64,000 nt of DNA from positions 33,307 to 97,306 of the forward strand of contig CALLMM010000009.1 of the NCBI GenBank assembly GCA_938005745.1, written 5' to 3'. The stretch comes from an uncultured Chthonomonadales bacterium (GTDB taxonomy: Bacteria > Armatimonadota > Chthonomonadetes > Chthonomonadales > CAJBBX01). Below the pieces are notes generated by a model. The model saw nothing but the letters and a program-made list of their open reading frames with translations. It ran no database searches and was not told where the DNA came from. Each line of letters starts with the position of its first letter. Position 1 is the stretch's first letter. Positions 44,252 through 53,679 of the stretch are shown one piece after another. A program made the translations under genes and the position numbers.

Positions 44252-45400
44252 TTAGATATCGCAGTGCAGCGCCGTCTCCCGCGCCCAGGCGTCGGCTTCC
44301 AGCACATTCTGATACGCAGGCTCAACCGGTTCATGACGCTCCATCACATACTCCACCGTCTTCATGATACCCAGAAACGGGATCTTGCCCTGCAGAAAGA
44401 GAGAGACCGCCGTCTCGTTGGCGGCGTTCATCACCGCGGGCATCGTTCCTCCGATCTCCGCCGCCCGCCGCGCCAGCCCCAACGCGGGGAACTTCTGCGG
44501 ATCGGGAGATTCAAAGGTCAGCGCGCCGCAGGCGGTCAGATCCAGACGCGGCAGATCGGTATTCAGTCGTTCTGGATAGACCAGAGCGTACTGGATCGGC
44601 AGGCGCATATCCGGCAGACCGAGCTGCGCCAGCACCGAGCCGTCCCGAAAGCGCACCAGCGAATGGACGATGCTCTGCGGGTGAACGACCACCTCCACCT
44701 CTTCCACCGGCACGTCAAAGAGCCAGTGCGCCTCGATGATCTCCAGTCCCTTGTTCATCAGGGTGGCGGAGTTGATGGTGACCAGCCCTCCCATATTCCA
44801 GGTCGGGTGTTTGAGCGCCTGTTCCGGGGTAACCGTCTGCAGCTGCTCCCGCGGCGTGGCGCGAAACGGTCCGCCGGAGGCGGTCAGAAAAAGCTTTTCG
44901 ATGCTATTATCGGGCGCGCCCTGCAGGCACTGGAACAGCGCGGAGTGTTCGCTGTCTATCGGCAGGATCGGCACGCCTTTCTGCCGCGCCAGCCGCATGG
45001 TCGGCTCGCCCGCCGCCACCAGCACCTCTTTGCTTGCCAGCGCGATCGTCTTGCCTTCGGCGATGGCGGCATGGGTCGGCTTGATGCCGATGGCTCCCGC
45101 TACCGCCACCACCACTAGATCGGCTTCCGGCAGCGTCGCCAGCGCGCACATTCCTTCGACGCCTTGAAAGACGCCGGGGTTCCGCGCATTCAGGCGCGCA
45201 GCGATCTCCTGCGTTCGCCCGGCAGCTACTCCAATACATACGTTGGAAACTCCGAACTGGTTCGCCTGGCGGACGATTTGCTCCACGTTGTTGTTGGCAG
45301 CCAGTCCGACCACACGGAACTTCTCCGGCAGCCGCGCCACGATGTCCAGCACCTGCGTGCCGATAGAGCCGGTAGAACCCAGAATAACGATGTTTTTCAT
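44252..45400 (-). CDS. dxr: 1-deoxy-D-xylulose-5-phosphate reductoisomerase
   Basis: 382 residues. Dxr catalyses the first committed step of the MEP isoprenoid pathway. NADPH motif ILGSTGSIGTQVLDIV, then IALASKEVLVAAGE, the metal and substrate motif PILPIDSEHSALFQC, and SGGPFRATP and HPTWNMGG in the flexible loop. Length is normal. With ispH in the hopanoid locus it shows that isoprenoid precursors come from the MEP route. No strong ribosome site precedes the ATG. Confidence 0.96.
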   Translation of the reverse strand: MKNIVILGSTGSIGTQVLDIVARLPEKFRVVGLAANNNVEQIVRQANQFGVSNVCIGVAAGRTQEIAARLNARNPGVFQGVEGMCALATLPEADLVVVAVAGAIGIKPTHAAIAEGKTIALASKEVLVAAGEPTMRLARQKGVPILPIDSEHSALFQCLQGAPDNSIEKLFLTASGGPFRATPREQLQTVTPEQALKHPTWNMGGLVTINSATLMNKGLEIIEAHWLFDVPVEEVEVVVHPQSIVHSLVRFRDGSVLAQLGLPDMRLPIQYALVYPERLNTDLPRLDLTACGALTFESPDPQKFPALGLARRAAEIGGTMPAVMNAANETAVSLFLQGKIPFLGIMKTVEYVMERHEPVEPAYQNVLEADAWARETALHCDI

Positions 45401-45461
45401 GATCTCGGAAGCTCAGAAGGTTCGGGCGTTCCAAGCGGAGAGACCCGGAGCGCCCCGACGG

Positions 45462-48167
45462 TCAGCGGGTCGTGATTTCGATCTTCGGGCTGCCCTCCAC
45501 GCGCAGGATCAGGCGACCCGTCTCGGCAAGATACTGATGCGGCGCGGTCAGCGGCGTCACCCTGCCGTTGATCCGCACGCGCGGAGTCTGCTTGAAGCCG
45601 ACGATCAGCAGATGATAGGGACGATCCAGCCATCCCTCAACGGAGAGGGTCAGGCGGCTGGAAGACTCCGACGCCTCGCGGATCGCGCCCGGCGCATGCG
45701 CCATCAGCCCCGCCCGGCGGAACGCCATAAAGTCGTACAGTCCCGGCTTGCCGTAGAGCCGCACGGCGTTCGCCTGCACCGTGCCGGGATTGATCGCCAC
45801 CGGATTGCGGGTCTGCGAACGCATGCTGAACGAGTCGGGCAGGAGCGCCTGCAGGTCGGGATCGGAGCGGTCGAACGACTGCTGGATGCCCGACGCGGTG
45901 ATCCCGTCCGCAAGCTGCTTCCAGGGACCGGCGGGGTCGTGGCGGATCAGGCGGTAGAGCGCGTCCGAATAGACCAGACCGCACCACTGCACCGGCAGCC
46001 CCATCCAGTTCGGAGCCACCCACTGCGTCGCGCCGAAGACCGGCGTGGTGGCGTAGAGACCGACCGGGTTGGGGGTTGGCGGGACCAGATAGGTAAACGG
46101 CACGCCCGTCCATGCCCAGTACTTCGCCTTCTCCAGAAACGCCCGTTCGCCGGTCATCTCATATCCCAGCGTGTAGGCGCGCACCAGATGCGCGCTGGCG
46201 AGGATGTCGGGGGTGTGCAGCGGAACCTCCCACGTCTGCGCGCCGCGCGGAACGGTGTGCATGAACCGATCCAGCGCGCGCAGCACACGAATCCCCTCTT
46301 TCAGCAGCTCGGCGTCGCCGCTCAGGCTCGCCGCCTCCAGAATCCGGTCCACCACCTGCGCGGTCAGTCCGTTGGCGTCCGGCTCAAAGTGCGTTCGCCC
46401 GTAGTCCAGCCCTCCCGGCGACGGACGATAGAGAATACGCCCGTCCGGCTCAAACCGCTTCATCAGCTCCCGCGCTCCGTTGACGGCGTTCTGGACGTTC
46501 TCCGCCACATGCCCGTACAGCAGCGACTCGACCGGATACTGTACGTGCGAGACGCCCGAACCGTTCCAGTTTCCCGGCTCCACGCGCGCCAGCGCGCGCT
46601 TCGCCTGCTCGCGCAGCCGACCTGCCTGCGCCGCGTCGCGCGTGTGGATCGCCGCCCAGTCCATATAGGCGGCGACATCCGCCGCCGGGTGCGGACCGAA
46701 GCTGGTAACGCCGGGCCAGTAGGCGTGCCGGAACAGATCACCCTCCCGGATTTTCGAGTCGAGCCACCCTCCGCCCGTCCAGGCGGCGTAGGCATGTACA
46801 TCCATCCCGGTTTCGGGAACCGGCGGCAGACCGCGCAGGGCGACATACTGCTGCACCGCCGGTATCACGCTCTGTCCCCTGCCCCCGATGAGCGTGGCGC
46901 GCAGGGTCAGAGGCTTGCCGGCAGCGAGAACCTCGCCGTCATAGGGAAGCAGGCTGCCCTCCACGCGGTTGGATCCGTCCGAATGGGGGAAGATCACCCC
47001 CATCAGATGCCCACCCGATCGGAACAGACGGTCCGGCGAGTCGAACACCGCGCTGAAGGCGGGGGTCATCTCCCAGATCAGCCCGAGATAGCGGTCGTTC
47101 TGCTGCACCGCCATCAGCGGGAAGCATATCTTGAGGGTATCGGGAACCTGCCGCTTCGAGCCGGGACCGATGATATCCGCCTCGCTGCTGCTCGGCTCGT
47201 TCCGATCCAGATACTCCAGTCCCGCGAAGACCGCCTGATTTTTCGACTCTCCGAACGCCCCCGCGCCCGGCAGCACCATCAGCATCGGCAGATAGACGAC
47301 CTTTCGCTCCTGACTGACGGCGACCTGCGTCTCGATATCGAATGCGCCGGCAGCGGCGGCTCTGCGGAAACGCTGCGCGATCGTCCACTCGCCGCCGTCG
47401 CGGTCACGGAAGGAGACGCGGACCTGCGCGCCGTTGTCCTGCGTGCGCGCGACCTGCGCCTTCGTCGGTATCTCCATCCAGCGCGCCTCGCCGTTCATCA
47501 GGTAGCCCAGCATCGGTCTGGTATGCCCGTAGCCCATGCGCTGGTTGTCCACCCATAACTCAAATCCGCCCAGTTCGTCGGCGGAGTGCGTCAGACGCAG
47601 AGCGCCGGAGTTGAGGGTTACCGCGCCAGCTCCGATGTTCGGAGCGACCGGCTTGACCCACTCCGGCTCCGTGAGCAGCGTGCGCGGCTCAAAATGGATC
47701 GCAGCGAGGACGCAGACGCCTCTGGTTCCGGGCGGATCGAAGCGCAGCCTCTGCCCCGGTCCGAAGGCGGGGACGGGAACCCGCGCCTCATGCCAGACCC
47801 CGGCAGGCACATCGAACCGCACGGAATCCTGCTCGTTGGTTCCCTTGCTGGCGTTAAAGTAGAAGACCTGCGCGGAGCCTGCCTGATCGGACTTCAGGCG
47901 CACGCGCATCCAGAGCCTCTGACCGGCGGGAAAGTCCCGCGCCGGACCGTGAATGTAGGGATCGCTGCCGTTGATAGCGATCACCATGCCCTCCAGCGTG
48001 TGGCGCAGCGACGCCACGTCATGGGTTGGCTGCCACTCCCGTACCGCCGCCTCCTGACGGAAGTCGAAGCGGGGCAGGTTCTGGGCGCATGCGCCCGTCA
48101 TACTGGTAACCATGAGCATCACTCCCGACAGCGTCCTCGCGTAACGTCGGATCTGCGTGATCAACAT
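45462..48167 (-). CDS. Large exported protein, possible carbohydrate-active enzyme
   Basis: 901 residues with a Sec-type signal peptide (LSGVMLMVTSMTGACAQ; cysteine near residue 27 gives a possible lipoprotein). About 30-180 look like a carbohydrate-binding jelly roll (WMRVRLKSDQAGSAQVFYFN), 190-420 a beta-sandwich (GGFELWVDNQRMGYG), and 440-780 a helical alpha/alpha-toroid-like region (YPVESLLYGHVAENVQNAVN, LLKEGIRVLRALDRFMH, LASAHLVRAYTLGYEMTGE), followed by a beta C-terminus. This architecture is seen in exported glycoside hydrolases and polysaccharide lyases; no catalytic residues were identified. It precedes dxr by 61 bases on the same strand, probably with separate regulation. Confidence 0.65.
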   Translation of the reverse strand: MLITQIRRYARTLSGVMLMVTSMTGACAQNLPRFDFRQEAAVREWQPTHDVASLRHTLEGMVIAINGSDPYIHGPARDFPAGQRLWMRVRLKSDQAGSAQVFYFNASKGTNEQDSVRFDVPAGVWHEARVPVPAFGPGQRLRFDPPGTRGVCVLAAIHFEPRTLLTEPEWVKPVAPNIGAGAVTLNSGALRLTHSADELGGFELWVDNQRMGYGHTRPMLGYLMNGEARWMEIPTKAQVARTQDNGAQVRVSFRDRDGGEWTIAQRFRRAAAAGAFDIETQVAVSQERKVVYLPMLMVLPGAGAFGESKNQAVFAGLEYLDRNEPSSSEADIIGPGSKRQVPDTLKICFPLMAVQQNDRYLGLIWEMTPAFSAVFDSPDRLFRSGGHLMGVIFPHSDGSNRVEGSLLPYDGEVLAAGKPLTLRATLIGGRGQSVIPAVQQYVALRGLPPVPETGMDVHAYAAWTGGGWLDSKIREGDLFRHAYWPGVTSFGPHPAADVAAYMDWAAIHTRDAAQAGRLREQAKRALARVEPGNWNGSGVSHVQYPVESLLYGHVAENVQNAVNGARELMKRFEPDGRILYRPSPGGLDYGRTHFEPDANGLTAQVVDRILEAASLSGDAELLKEGIRVLRALDRFMHTVPRGAQTWEVPLHTPDILASAHLVRAYTLGYEMTGERAFLEKAKYWAWTGVPFTYLVPPTPNPVGLYATTPVFGATQWVAPNWMGLPVQWCGLVYSDALYRLIRHDPAGPWKQLADGITASGIQQSFDRSDPDLQALLPDSFSMRSQTRNPVAINPGTVQANAVRLYGKPGLYDFMAFRRAGLMAHAPGAIREASESSSRLTLSVEGWLDRPYHLLIVGFKQTPRVRINGRVTPLTAPHQYLAETGRLILRVEGSPKIEITTR

Positions 48168-48302
48168 CGTCTCAACTCCCGGTTATGTTTTGTGCAGGCA
48201 GAGAGGAGCCTGTTGTCCTTCCCCGCATATGTACGTGATGCGCCCCCGCTTCTCCTGTTTCCGTGCCGCGGACACAGGCTGGCACAGGCGAAGAGAGACG
48301 GC

Positions 48303-48337
48303 GAACAGCCTGCGGAGCGGCGCTCCGCAGGCTGTTC
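48303..48337. terminator. Strong hairpin downstream of the sulfatase-like gene
   Basis: Stem GAACAGCCTGCGGAG / CTCCGCAGGCTGTTC with a 5-nt loop, 16 bases beyond the stop of the minus-strand gene. There is no T run on that strand. Confidence 0.55.
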
Positions 48338-48352
48338 TTCAGAGCAGGGACT

Positions 48353-49693
48353 CTAGCGCTCCTGCAGCTTCTTCGCGGTGGCGATGGAGCCGATACGCCG
48401 ATCCAGCCCCAGTGTATACTGAAGGATCGGATCGGGCTTGCCGGTCTCGCTCAACCGCTTCTCCACCCAGGCAGTCATGCGGTCTTTGAGCGCCTGCACC
48501 AGTTTCGGCTCCTGATCGGCGAGGTTGTGGTTCTCCTCGGGATCGGCGACCAGGTTATACAGCTCTACCGGAGGCTTGCCGTGGAAGTCCGGCTCCAGCG
48601 CGTCAATCAGCTTCCATTCGGTAGTTCTCCAGCCGCGCTTACGCATCCAGGTGCACTCAGCCAGATAGAACTCCGTGTAGTTCGTGAGGCGCTCACCGGT
48701 CAGCAGCGGAACCCATGACTTTCCGTCCATCCCCTCGCGCTCGTTTAGTTCTCCCAGCCCGACCAGTTCCAGCAGCGACGGGGTGAGATCCTGGTGCAGC
48801 GTGAATCCTTTGATCCGTCTGCCCGCCATCCGTCCATCCGGGAAGCGGATGATGAGCGGAACGTGGAGGGTCGGCTCATAGAGCCCGTGATGGTCGAAGT
48901 AGCAGCCGTGATCGTAGAGCGTCTCGCCGTGGTCGGAGGTATAGACCACCAGCGTATTCTCACGCTGTCCGAGTTCGTCCAGGCGGGTCAGGATCCGCTG
49001 AATGCAGGCGTCCATATAGGCGACCGCGCCGTCGTACATCGCGATGGGATGCTCGGCGTCCTCAATGCCGGGGGGCATCCACGACAGGTGAAAGTCGCGG
49101 AAGTTGGGGAAGTCGCGGATCGGCGACATATCTAGTCCTGGCTGGGTCGGGTCTTTGGAGTAGAAGAGCGTGTCGTAGGGAGGCGGGGGCAGATAGGGCG
49201 CGTGCGGGTCCATATGGCGCATGAAGAGCATCCAGGGCTGATCGTTGCGGACAAGCTCCTCCAGAGCCGGGAGGGTAATATCGTTGAGGTTTTCGGCTTT
49301 GCGCGCCGGGCGGTCCTCCCAGGCGTACCACCCCTCATCGTAGCCGAACGTCTTATCAAACCCCCGGAAGAAGTCGCCGCCAAACCCGATGCGATAGGAG
49401 ACATAGCCCGCCTCGCGCAAAAGCTCCGGCAGCAGCTTGATCTTCGAGTCGATCGGTCCCTTTGGACTCAGCGACACCATCTCATGCGTCATCACATCCA
49501 TGCCGGTAAAGAGGGTGGTGTAGGCGGGGGTAGTCGGGATATAGGCGCTGTAGAGGTTCTCGAAAAGCACGCCCTCGGACGCCAGTCGGTCGGCGTAGGG
49601 CGTGGTCAGACGCGAGTAGCCGTAGCACGACATATGATCGGCGCGCAGGCTGTCAATCCCGAACAGCAGGATGTTCATCGGTCGCGAAGACAT
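48353..49693 (-). CDS. Sulfatase-fold hydrolase lacking the formylglycine signature
   Basis: 446 residues. The alkaline-phosphatase/sulfatase fold is clear: metal ligand D14 in ILLFGIDSLRADHMSCYGY, later MLFMRHMDPHAPYLPPPPYD and VVYTSDHGETLYDHG, and the C-terminal LYNLVADPEENHNLAD typical of sulfatases. In place of the C/S-x-P-S/A-R signature that carries formylglycine it has T54-T-P-A-Y58, so neither the Cys/Ser nor the Arg is present. Thr54 could be a direct nucleophile, as in nucleotide pyrophosphatases and phosphodiesterases of the same superfamily, so this may be a phosphoesterase rather than a sulfatase. No signal peptide is visible, so it seems cytoplasmic. Confidence 0.88.
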   Translation of the reverse strand: MSSRPMNILLFGIDSLRADHMSCYGYSRLTTPYADRLASEGVLFENLYSAYIPTTPAYTTLFTGMDVMTHEMVSLSPKGPIDSKIKLLPELLREAGYVSYRIGFGGDFFRGFDKTFGYDEGWYAWEDRPARKAENLNDITLPALEELVRNDQPWMLFMRHMDPHAPYLPPPPYDTLFYSKDPTQPGLDMSPIRDFPNFRDFHLSWMPPGIEDAEHPIAMYDGAVAYMDACIQRILTRLDELGQRENTLVVYTSDHGETLYDHGCYFDHHGLYEPTLHVPLIIRFPDGRMAGRRIKGFTLHQDLTPSLLELVGLGELNEREGMDGKSWVPLLTGERLTNYTEFYLAECTWMRKRGWRTTEWKLIDALEPDFHGKPPVELYNLVADPEENHNLADQEPKLVQALKDRMTAWVEKRLSETGKPDPILQYTLGLDRRIGSIATAKKLQER

Positions 49694-49994
49694 CGTTGTG
49701 ATCTCCTGAGAGACTGAAATTAAGAGGCGGGAGGCAGTCCGGCGGCGATCCCTCTGCCAGTATACGTCAGCCGGCGGCGCCTCTCCTCTCCGACTTCTCG
49801 CCCGCGCGCGAAATTCCTGCCGTCTCCGTTGTAAAACGTCGCGCTCCCCTTGTCGCCTCCTGCGAATCTCCGTCCACCTTCTCTTCCAGAAAAAATTTTT
49901 CCTGAAATTTCTAACGGTCAGTCATTTTACGGGGTTTTGGCACAATAAATGCAGTGATTCTTAAGTGATTTTTAAATCTAAAAGGAGGAGTTTT
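49694..49994. other. Divergent intergenic region
   Basis: About 300 bases between the sulfatase-like gene and the PEP-CTERM genes. The half nearest the PEP-CTERM gene is AT-rich and holds the sigma-54-type promoter; nothing else was recognised. Confidence 0.6.
49938..49952 (+). promoter_or_regulatory. Sigma-54 (RpoN)-type promoter
   Basis: TGGCAC-AATAAA-TGC: the GG and GC doublets are exactly 12 bases apart (-24/-12 layout), about 43 bases before the first PEP-CTERM start codon. RpoN with the PrsK/PrsR system is known to control PEP-CTERM genes in other bacteria. Confidence 0.6.
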
Positions 49995-51365
49995 ATGTGC
50001 TTTAAAACCACAAAGATGCTTTTACTCTTTAGCCGTCGCCTCCGCAGGGATGCTGAGACGCCGGTCTGCGCCCCCGCCCGCCGCGCGCAGAGTGCGAAGC
50101 GGAACGCTCTGCCGGCGCGATGGAGAAGAGGTACGTTCCTGACGTTAGTTTTAGCCGTGATGGGGCTGGCGGTTCACAGCGCGCAGGCGCAGACGCTCTA
50201 CCGGTTCCAGACGGTCCTCAGCGACATCTATACCTACAATCGTCTCAACTCTGTCGCGATCAACAACGGCGGGAGCCTGTTGTGGAGCGGACCGACGCAG
50301 GAGGGACCGCAGATATTCCTGGACAGTCCCCTCCACAATATCGCCGCCCTCGACCCGCTCGCCGCAACCATCATTGACAGCCGGCTGCCCCGCTTCGGGA
50401 CGTCCTCGAAGAACGCCGTCTGGGTCGCCAGCACCGGTCAGATAGATCGAGACACGAAGCAGGCGTCGCCCGGCTCTCGCTATCAGGAAGACCGCATCTA
50501 CCGCTATGCCCCCGGCTCCTCTGCAAACCCGACCATCATCGGCTCTACCACGTTTGCGGAGGACGGGCGGGCGGTCAGCGCGCTGACCAATCCCGACGTC
50601 AACGACCGAGGGCAGGCGATCTTCCGACGGCTTAACTATCAGACCTTTCGCTGGTCGCTGCTCTACCACAACGGTTCCGGCGATCTGACCGGAACCCGCG
50701 ATCTGCTTGCCGACTACTCCCTGGTGAGCGCGCCGTTTATCAGCAACTCCGGCAAGGCGGTCTTCACCGCGCGCCAAAACGCCGCCGACCCGATTGAGAT
50801 GTATCTGTACGACGCCGAGACCGATTCGCTGTCCACGCTCTCCACCGGCATCAACTGGGCGAACGCCTCCATCCGCGACTTCAGCGACGACGACATCGCT
50901 CTCGTCTTCGCAGGAAGCAGCGCGACCGGCTCCTTCTACGCCGTGGACACGTTGGGCAACGCCACGCTCCTGTTGACCGCCGGCGTCAGCGGCGTATCTC
51001 GCATCGAGTTGGGACAGCGCAATAATCGCGGGCAGGTCGTCTTCGCCGATCGCACGGTCTCTGGAATGGGAGGCAGCACGCCGTCGTTTGGTCTGTCCAA
51101 CCTCATGCTCTGGGACAACGGGCGTCTGATCCGGCTGACCGACAACCCGCTGGGCGTCAGTATCCGCGCCGCCGCCATCAATGACCGCGGGGACGTCGCC
51201 TTCCTCACCCAAGAGTACCTGTACGAAAACGGCGTCTACACCGGGCAGCGCCGGCTGGAGCTGATTGTCGGCACCGCCGTCCCCGAACCGGGCGCGCTTG
51301 CCATGTGTGTATCCTCATTCGGCGTCGGGGTGATGCTGTGGCTTCGTAATCGCCGGCGACGCTAG
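49995..51365 (+). CDS. PEP-CTERM protein with propeller-like repeats
   Basis: 456 residues from ATG 49995, behind AAAGGAGG. A long basic N-region is followed by a signal helix (TFLTLVLAVMGLAVHSAQAQ, about 48-67). The body has repeats of the type found in exported repeat proteins (SVAINNGGSLLWSG, PDVNDRGQAIFRR, AFISNSGKAVFTAR, AAAINDRGDVAFLTQ). The C-terminus is a PEP-CTERM sorting signal: VPEPGALAM, hydrophobic helix, then RNRRRR. Such proteins are cut by an exosortase and anchored or released at the surface. It is the first of three PEP-CTERM genes; no exosortase is in the window. Confidence 0.9.
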   Translation: MCFKTTKMLLLFSRRLRRDAETPVCAPARRAQSAKRNALPARWRRGTFLTLVLAVMGLAVHSAQAQTLYRFQTVLSDIYTYNRLNSVAINNGGSLLWSGPTQEGPQIFLDSPLHNIAALDPLAATIIDSRLPRFGTSSKNAVWVASTGQIDRDTKQASPGSRYQEDRIYRYAPGSSANPTIIGSTTFAEDGRAVSALTNPDVNDRGQAIFRRLNYQTFRWSLLYHNGSGDLTGTRDLLADYSLVSAPFISNSGKAVFTARQNAADPIEMYLYDAETDSLSTLSTGINWANASIRDFSDDDIALVFAGSSATGSFYAVDTLGNATLLLTAGVSGVSRIELGQRNNRGQVVFADRTVSGMGGSTPSFGLSNLMLWDNGRLIRLTDNPLGVSIRAAAINDRGDVAFLTQEYLYENGVYTGQRRLELIVGTAVPEPGALAMCVSSFGVGVMLWLRNRRRR

Positions 51366-51413
51366 AAACATCCGAATCCCGATAAAAGCTCTACTGGAAA
51401 GGAGATAAAAACC

Positions 51414-52577
51414 TTGATACAACGTCGAAAACACTCCGCTCTCTTCGTCTCTCTTCTAGCAGCCGTTCTCTGCGCGCTGCTGAGTGGGCAGACGCATGCC
51501 TTCCCGCTCTACAAGTTGATCGATCTGGGCACGCTAGGCGGCAGCTCCAGCTTTGCGCTGGATCTCAACGACCGACGGCAGGTGACCGGCAACTCCCAAA
51601 CGCCGGCTGGCAATCCTGCCCCCCGCCTAAACGCCTTTCTTTGGAAGAACGGCTCGATGTCCAATCTGGGCGTTCTACCGGGCAGCAACAACTTCAGCCG
51701 GGGATACGGCATCAACAATAGAGGGATCGTTGTCGGCGAGAGCGACAACAACATCCCGAAAGCCTTCCGCTCCCAAAACGGCGTGATGACCGATCTGGGC
51801 ACGCTGGGGGGAACCTCTGCCGTCGCCCACGACATCAACGACGCGGGCGATATCGTCGGAGCCGCCTCCAACGGGCTTGCCTCCCGCCCCTTCCTCTATC
51901 GCGGCGGCGTCATGCACGATTTGGGAACGCTCTCTGGCAGCCTCGACTCGTCCGGCAGAGGCTGGGCGATCAATGAACGCGGGGATGTGGTCGGCGTCTC
52001 GCGCTACGATGACGTCAACTTCCGTTCGCACGCCACCCTGTGGCGCAGGGGAGTCCCCGGCAGCGCAGAGGACCTGGGCGCGCTGGGCGATCCGACCAAC
52101 TTCAGCCAGGCGTACGGCATCAACAACGCCCTGCAGATCGTCGGTGAGTCGGTCTACGGGCGCACGCCGGGAGGGAGCAGCCTCTATCAGGCGTTCCTGT
52201 GGGACAACGGCGTGATGGTCGGGCTGGACTCGCTGGGGTTTCGTCACAGCCGCGCCAACGACATCAACGACAGCGGGCTGATCGTCGGGCACGTCAGCGG
52301 CTTCTACGGCTTCCCCACCATTGACGGTCTCGCGGTCGCCTGGTACAACGGCTCCGCAACCGATCTGAACAAGCTGATCCCCGCTAACTCCGGCTGGACT
52401 CTGCGCACCGCCGAAGCCGTCAACCGGTGGGGCGATATCGTCGGTTTCGGTACGTTTCAGGGACAGACCCGCGCCTATATGCTGCAAGCCGTCCCCGAGC
52501 CGGGAGTTACGGCTCTGCTGATCGGAGCGCTGGTTCCCGGAACGTTGCTGTTGGTCGCATGCAGAAGGAGACGCTAG
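51414..52577 (+). CDS. HAF-repeat PEP-CTERM protein
   Basis: 387 residues from TTG 51414, about nine bases behind AAGGAG. After a signal peptide (LFVSLLAAVLCALLSGQTHA) come about seven repeats of the extracellular HAF type: L-G-T-L-G-G-x-S ... A-x-x-I-N-x-x-G-x-(I/V)-V-G (for example ALDLNDRRQVTGNS, YGINNRGIVVGESD, AHDINDAGDIVGAA, WAINERGDVVGVS). The C-terminus is VPEPGVTALL, a helix and CRRRR, i.e. PEP-CTERM. It is 48 bases after the previous gene, probably on the same transcript. Surface protein of unknown function. Confidence 0.92.
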   Translation: MIQRRKHSALFVSLLAAVLCALLSGQTHAFPLYKLIDLGTLGGSSSFALDLNDRRQVTGNSQTPAGNPAPRLNAFLWKNGSMSNLGVLPGSNNFSRGYGINNRGIVVGESDNNIPKAFRSQNGVMTDLGTLGGTSAVAHDINDAGDIVGAASNGLASRPFLYRGGVMHDLGTLSGSLDSSGRGWAINERGDVVGVSRYDDVNFRSHATLWRRGVPGSAEDLGALGDPTNFSQAYGINNALQIVGESVYGRTPGGSSLYQAFLWDNGVMVGLDSLGFRHSRANDINDSGLIVGHVSGFYGFPTIDGLAVAWYNGSATDLNKLIPANSGWTLRTAEAVNRWGDIVGFGTFQGQTRAYMLQAVPEPGVTALLIGALVPGTLLLVACRRRR

Positions 52578-52617
52578 CCTCCGGCTGCCGATCTCATAAG
52601 GATTAAGGATTTAGGAT

Positions 52618-53577
52618 ATGTCTCCAAAACGCAGTCGTCTCCTCTTGACAGCTCTTTGCGCCATCGGGTTGGCGTGTACCGTAGGGACAGCCCCGGCGCA
52701 GGTGCTCTATGCAACCGGCGCAAATAATGGCGATCCCACTCACTCTACCGGCAACTACATCTACGCCATCGATCCCTGGACCGGAAAGGCGACGCCCGTC
52801 TCGCCCGTCATAAACACCTCTCCTCCGGCAGGGTTGGCGGGAGCCCGCGACGGAAGACTGCTGGGCTTTCGTAACGGACAACTGGTACAGGTAGATCCCT
52901 CCTCCGGAACCTGGATCAACCTCGGCGCGCCCAGCGGCGTGACCGCGACTGGGTTCGACATTCTGGCAGACGGTCGCGGCTTCCTAACCCCGTTCAACGC
53001 AGGAAATCAGACGCAACAGCTGCATCAGATTGACCTCGAGTCGGGAGCGGTCTCCCCCATTGGCACCGAAAACGCGATCGGAGCCGCGATCGAAGCGGCG
53101 GCGGGGTGGGCGGCAGGAACCGCGAGACCGTTTATCATCAGCCTTGGCTCCGTCCGAAACCGCCTCTATGGGGTAGACCTCAGCACCGATTCGCTAATCG
53201 CCCTCAACCCAGACACCGGCGATGCCCGAGTCATCGGGGCAATCGGGGCGGTAGACCTCAATGAGGGAGGCAGGTTCAGCGGCTACTCCGCGCTGACCGG
53301 CGTAGACCTCAACAACGATGGCAGCTTCGACGCCCTCTACGGAACCGTCAACTTCTACGACCCGGACGGACGCGGTCCGCAGCCCTCACAGCGGTTCGGC
53401 GGAATAGCCCGCTATAACTTGCGAACCGGTACTTGGTCGCTCGTTGGAAACAATCCCGGGCTGATCTTCTTCGGGCTGGGAAGCTCGCCCTCCGCCGTCC
53501 CCGAGCCGGGCGTCACGGCGCTGCTGCTCGGTATCGGCGTTTTCGGGGTGAAGGCGTTGCGCCGCGTAAGACGCTGA
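52618..53577 (+). CDS. PEP-CTERM protein
   Basis: 319 residues. Signal peptide LLLTALCAIGLACTVGTAPA, then a beta-propeller-like body (YIYAIDPWTGKATPVSPVI, GQLVQVDPSSGTWINLG, RLYGVDLSTDSLIALNPDTGDARVIG) and the PEP-CTERM VPEPGVTALLLGIGVFG with RRVRR. A strong 17-bp hairpin follows. It ends the PEP-CTERM trio. Confidence 0.9.
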   Translation: MSPKRSRLLLTALCAIGLACTVGTAPAQVLYATGANNGDPTHSTGNYIYAIDPWTGKATPVSPVINTSPPAGLAGARDGRLLGFRNGQLVQVDPSSGTWINLGAPSGVTATGFDILADGRGFLTPFNAGNQTQQLHQIDLESGAVSPIGTENAIGAAIEAAAGWAAGTARPFIISLGSVRNRLYGVDLSTDSLIALNPDTGDARVIGAIGAVDLNEGGRFSGYSALTGVDLNNDGSFDALYGTVNFYDPDGRGPQPSQRFGGIARYNLRTGTWSLVGNNPGLIFFGLGSSPSAVPEPGVTALLLGIGVFGVKALRRVRR

Positions 53578-53594
53578 AAGCCGTAATCTCTCTC

Positions 53595-53642
53595 GGACGA
53601 CAGACTGCCGTGCTACTAGTCGCTGACGGCAGTCTGTCGTCC
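53595..53642. terminator. Long perfect hairpin
   Basis: Seventeen-base perfect stem GGACGACAGACTGCCGT / ACGGCAGTCTGTCGTCC with a 14-nt loop, 17 bases after the last PEP-CTERM gene. No T run follows. Confidence 0.6.
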
Positions 53643-53679
53643 CGCTGATTCTCCTGCTGATAGAGAAGGGGCTGAATCT

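Noticed and set aside
45243..47558. Long plus-strand frame opposite the large exported protein
   Set aside because: Overlaps dxr as well; no recognisable domain.
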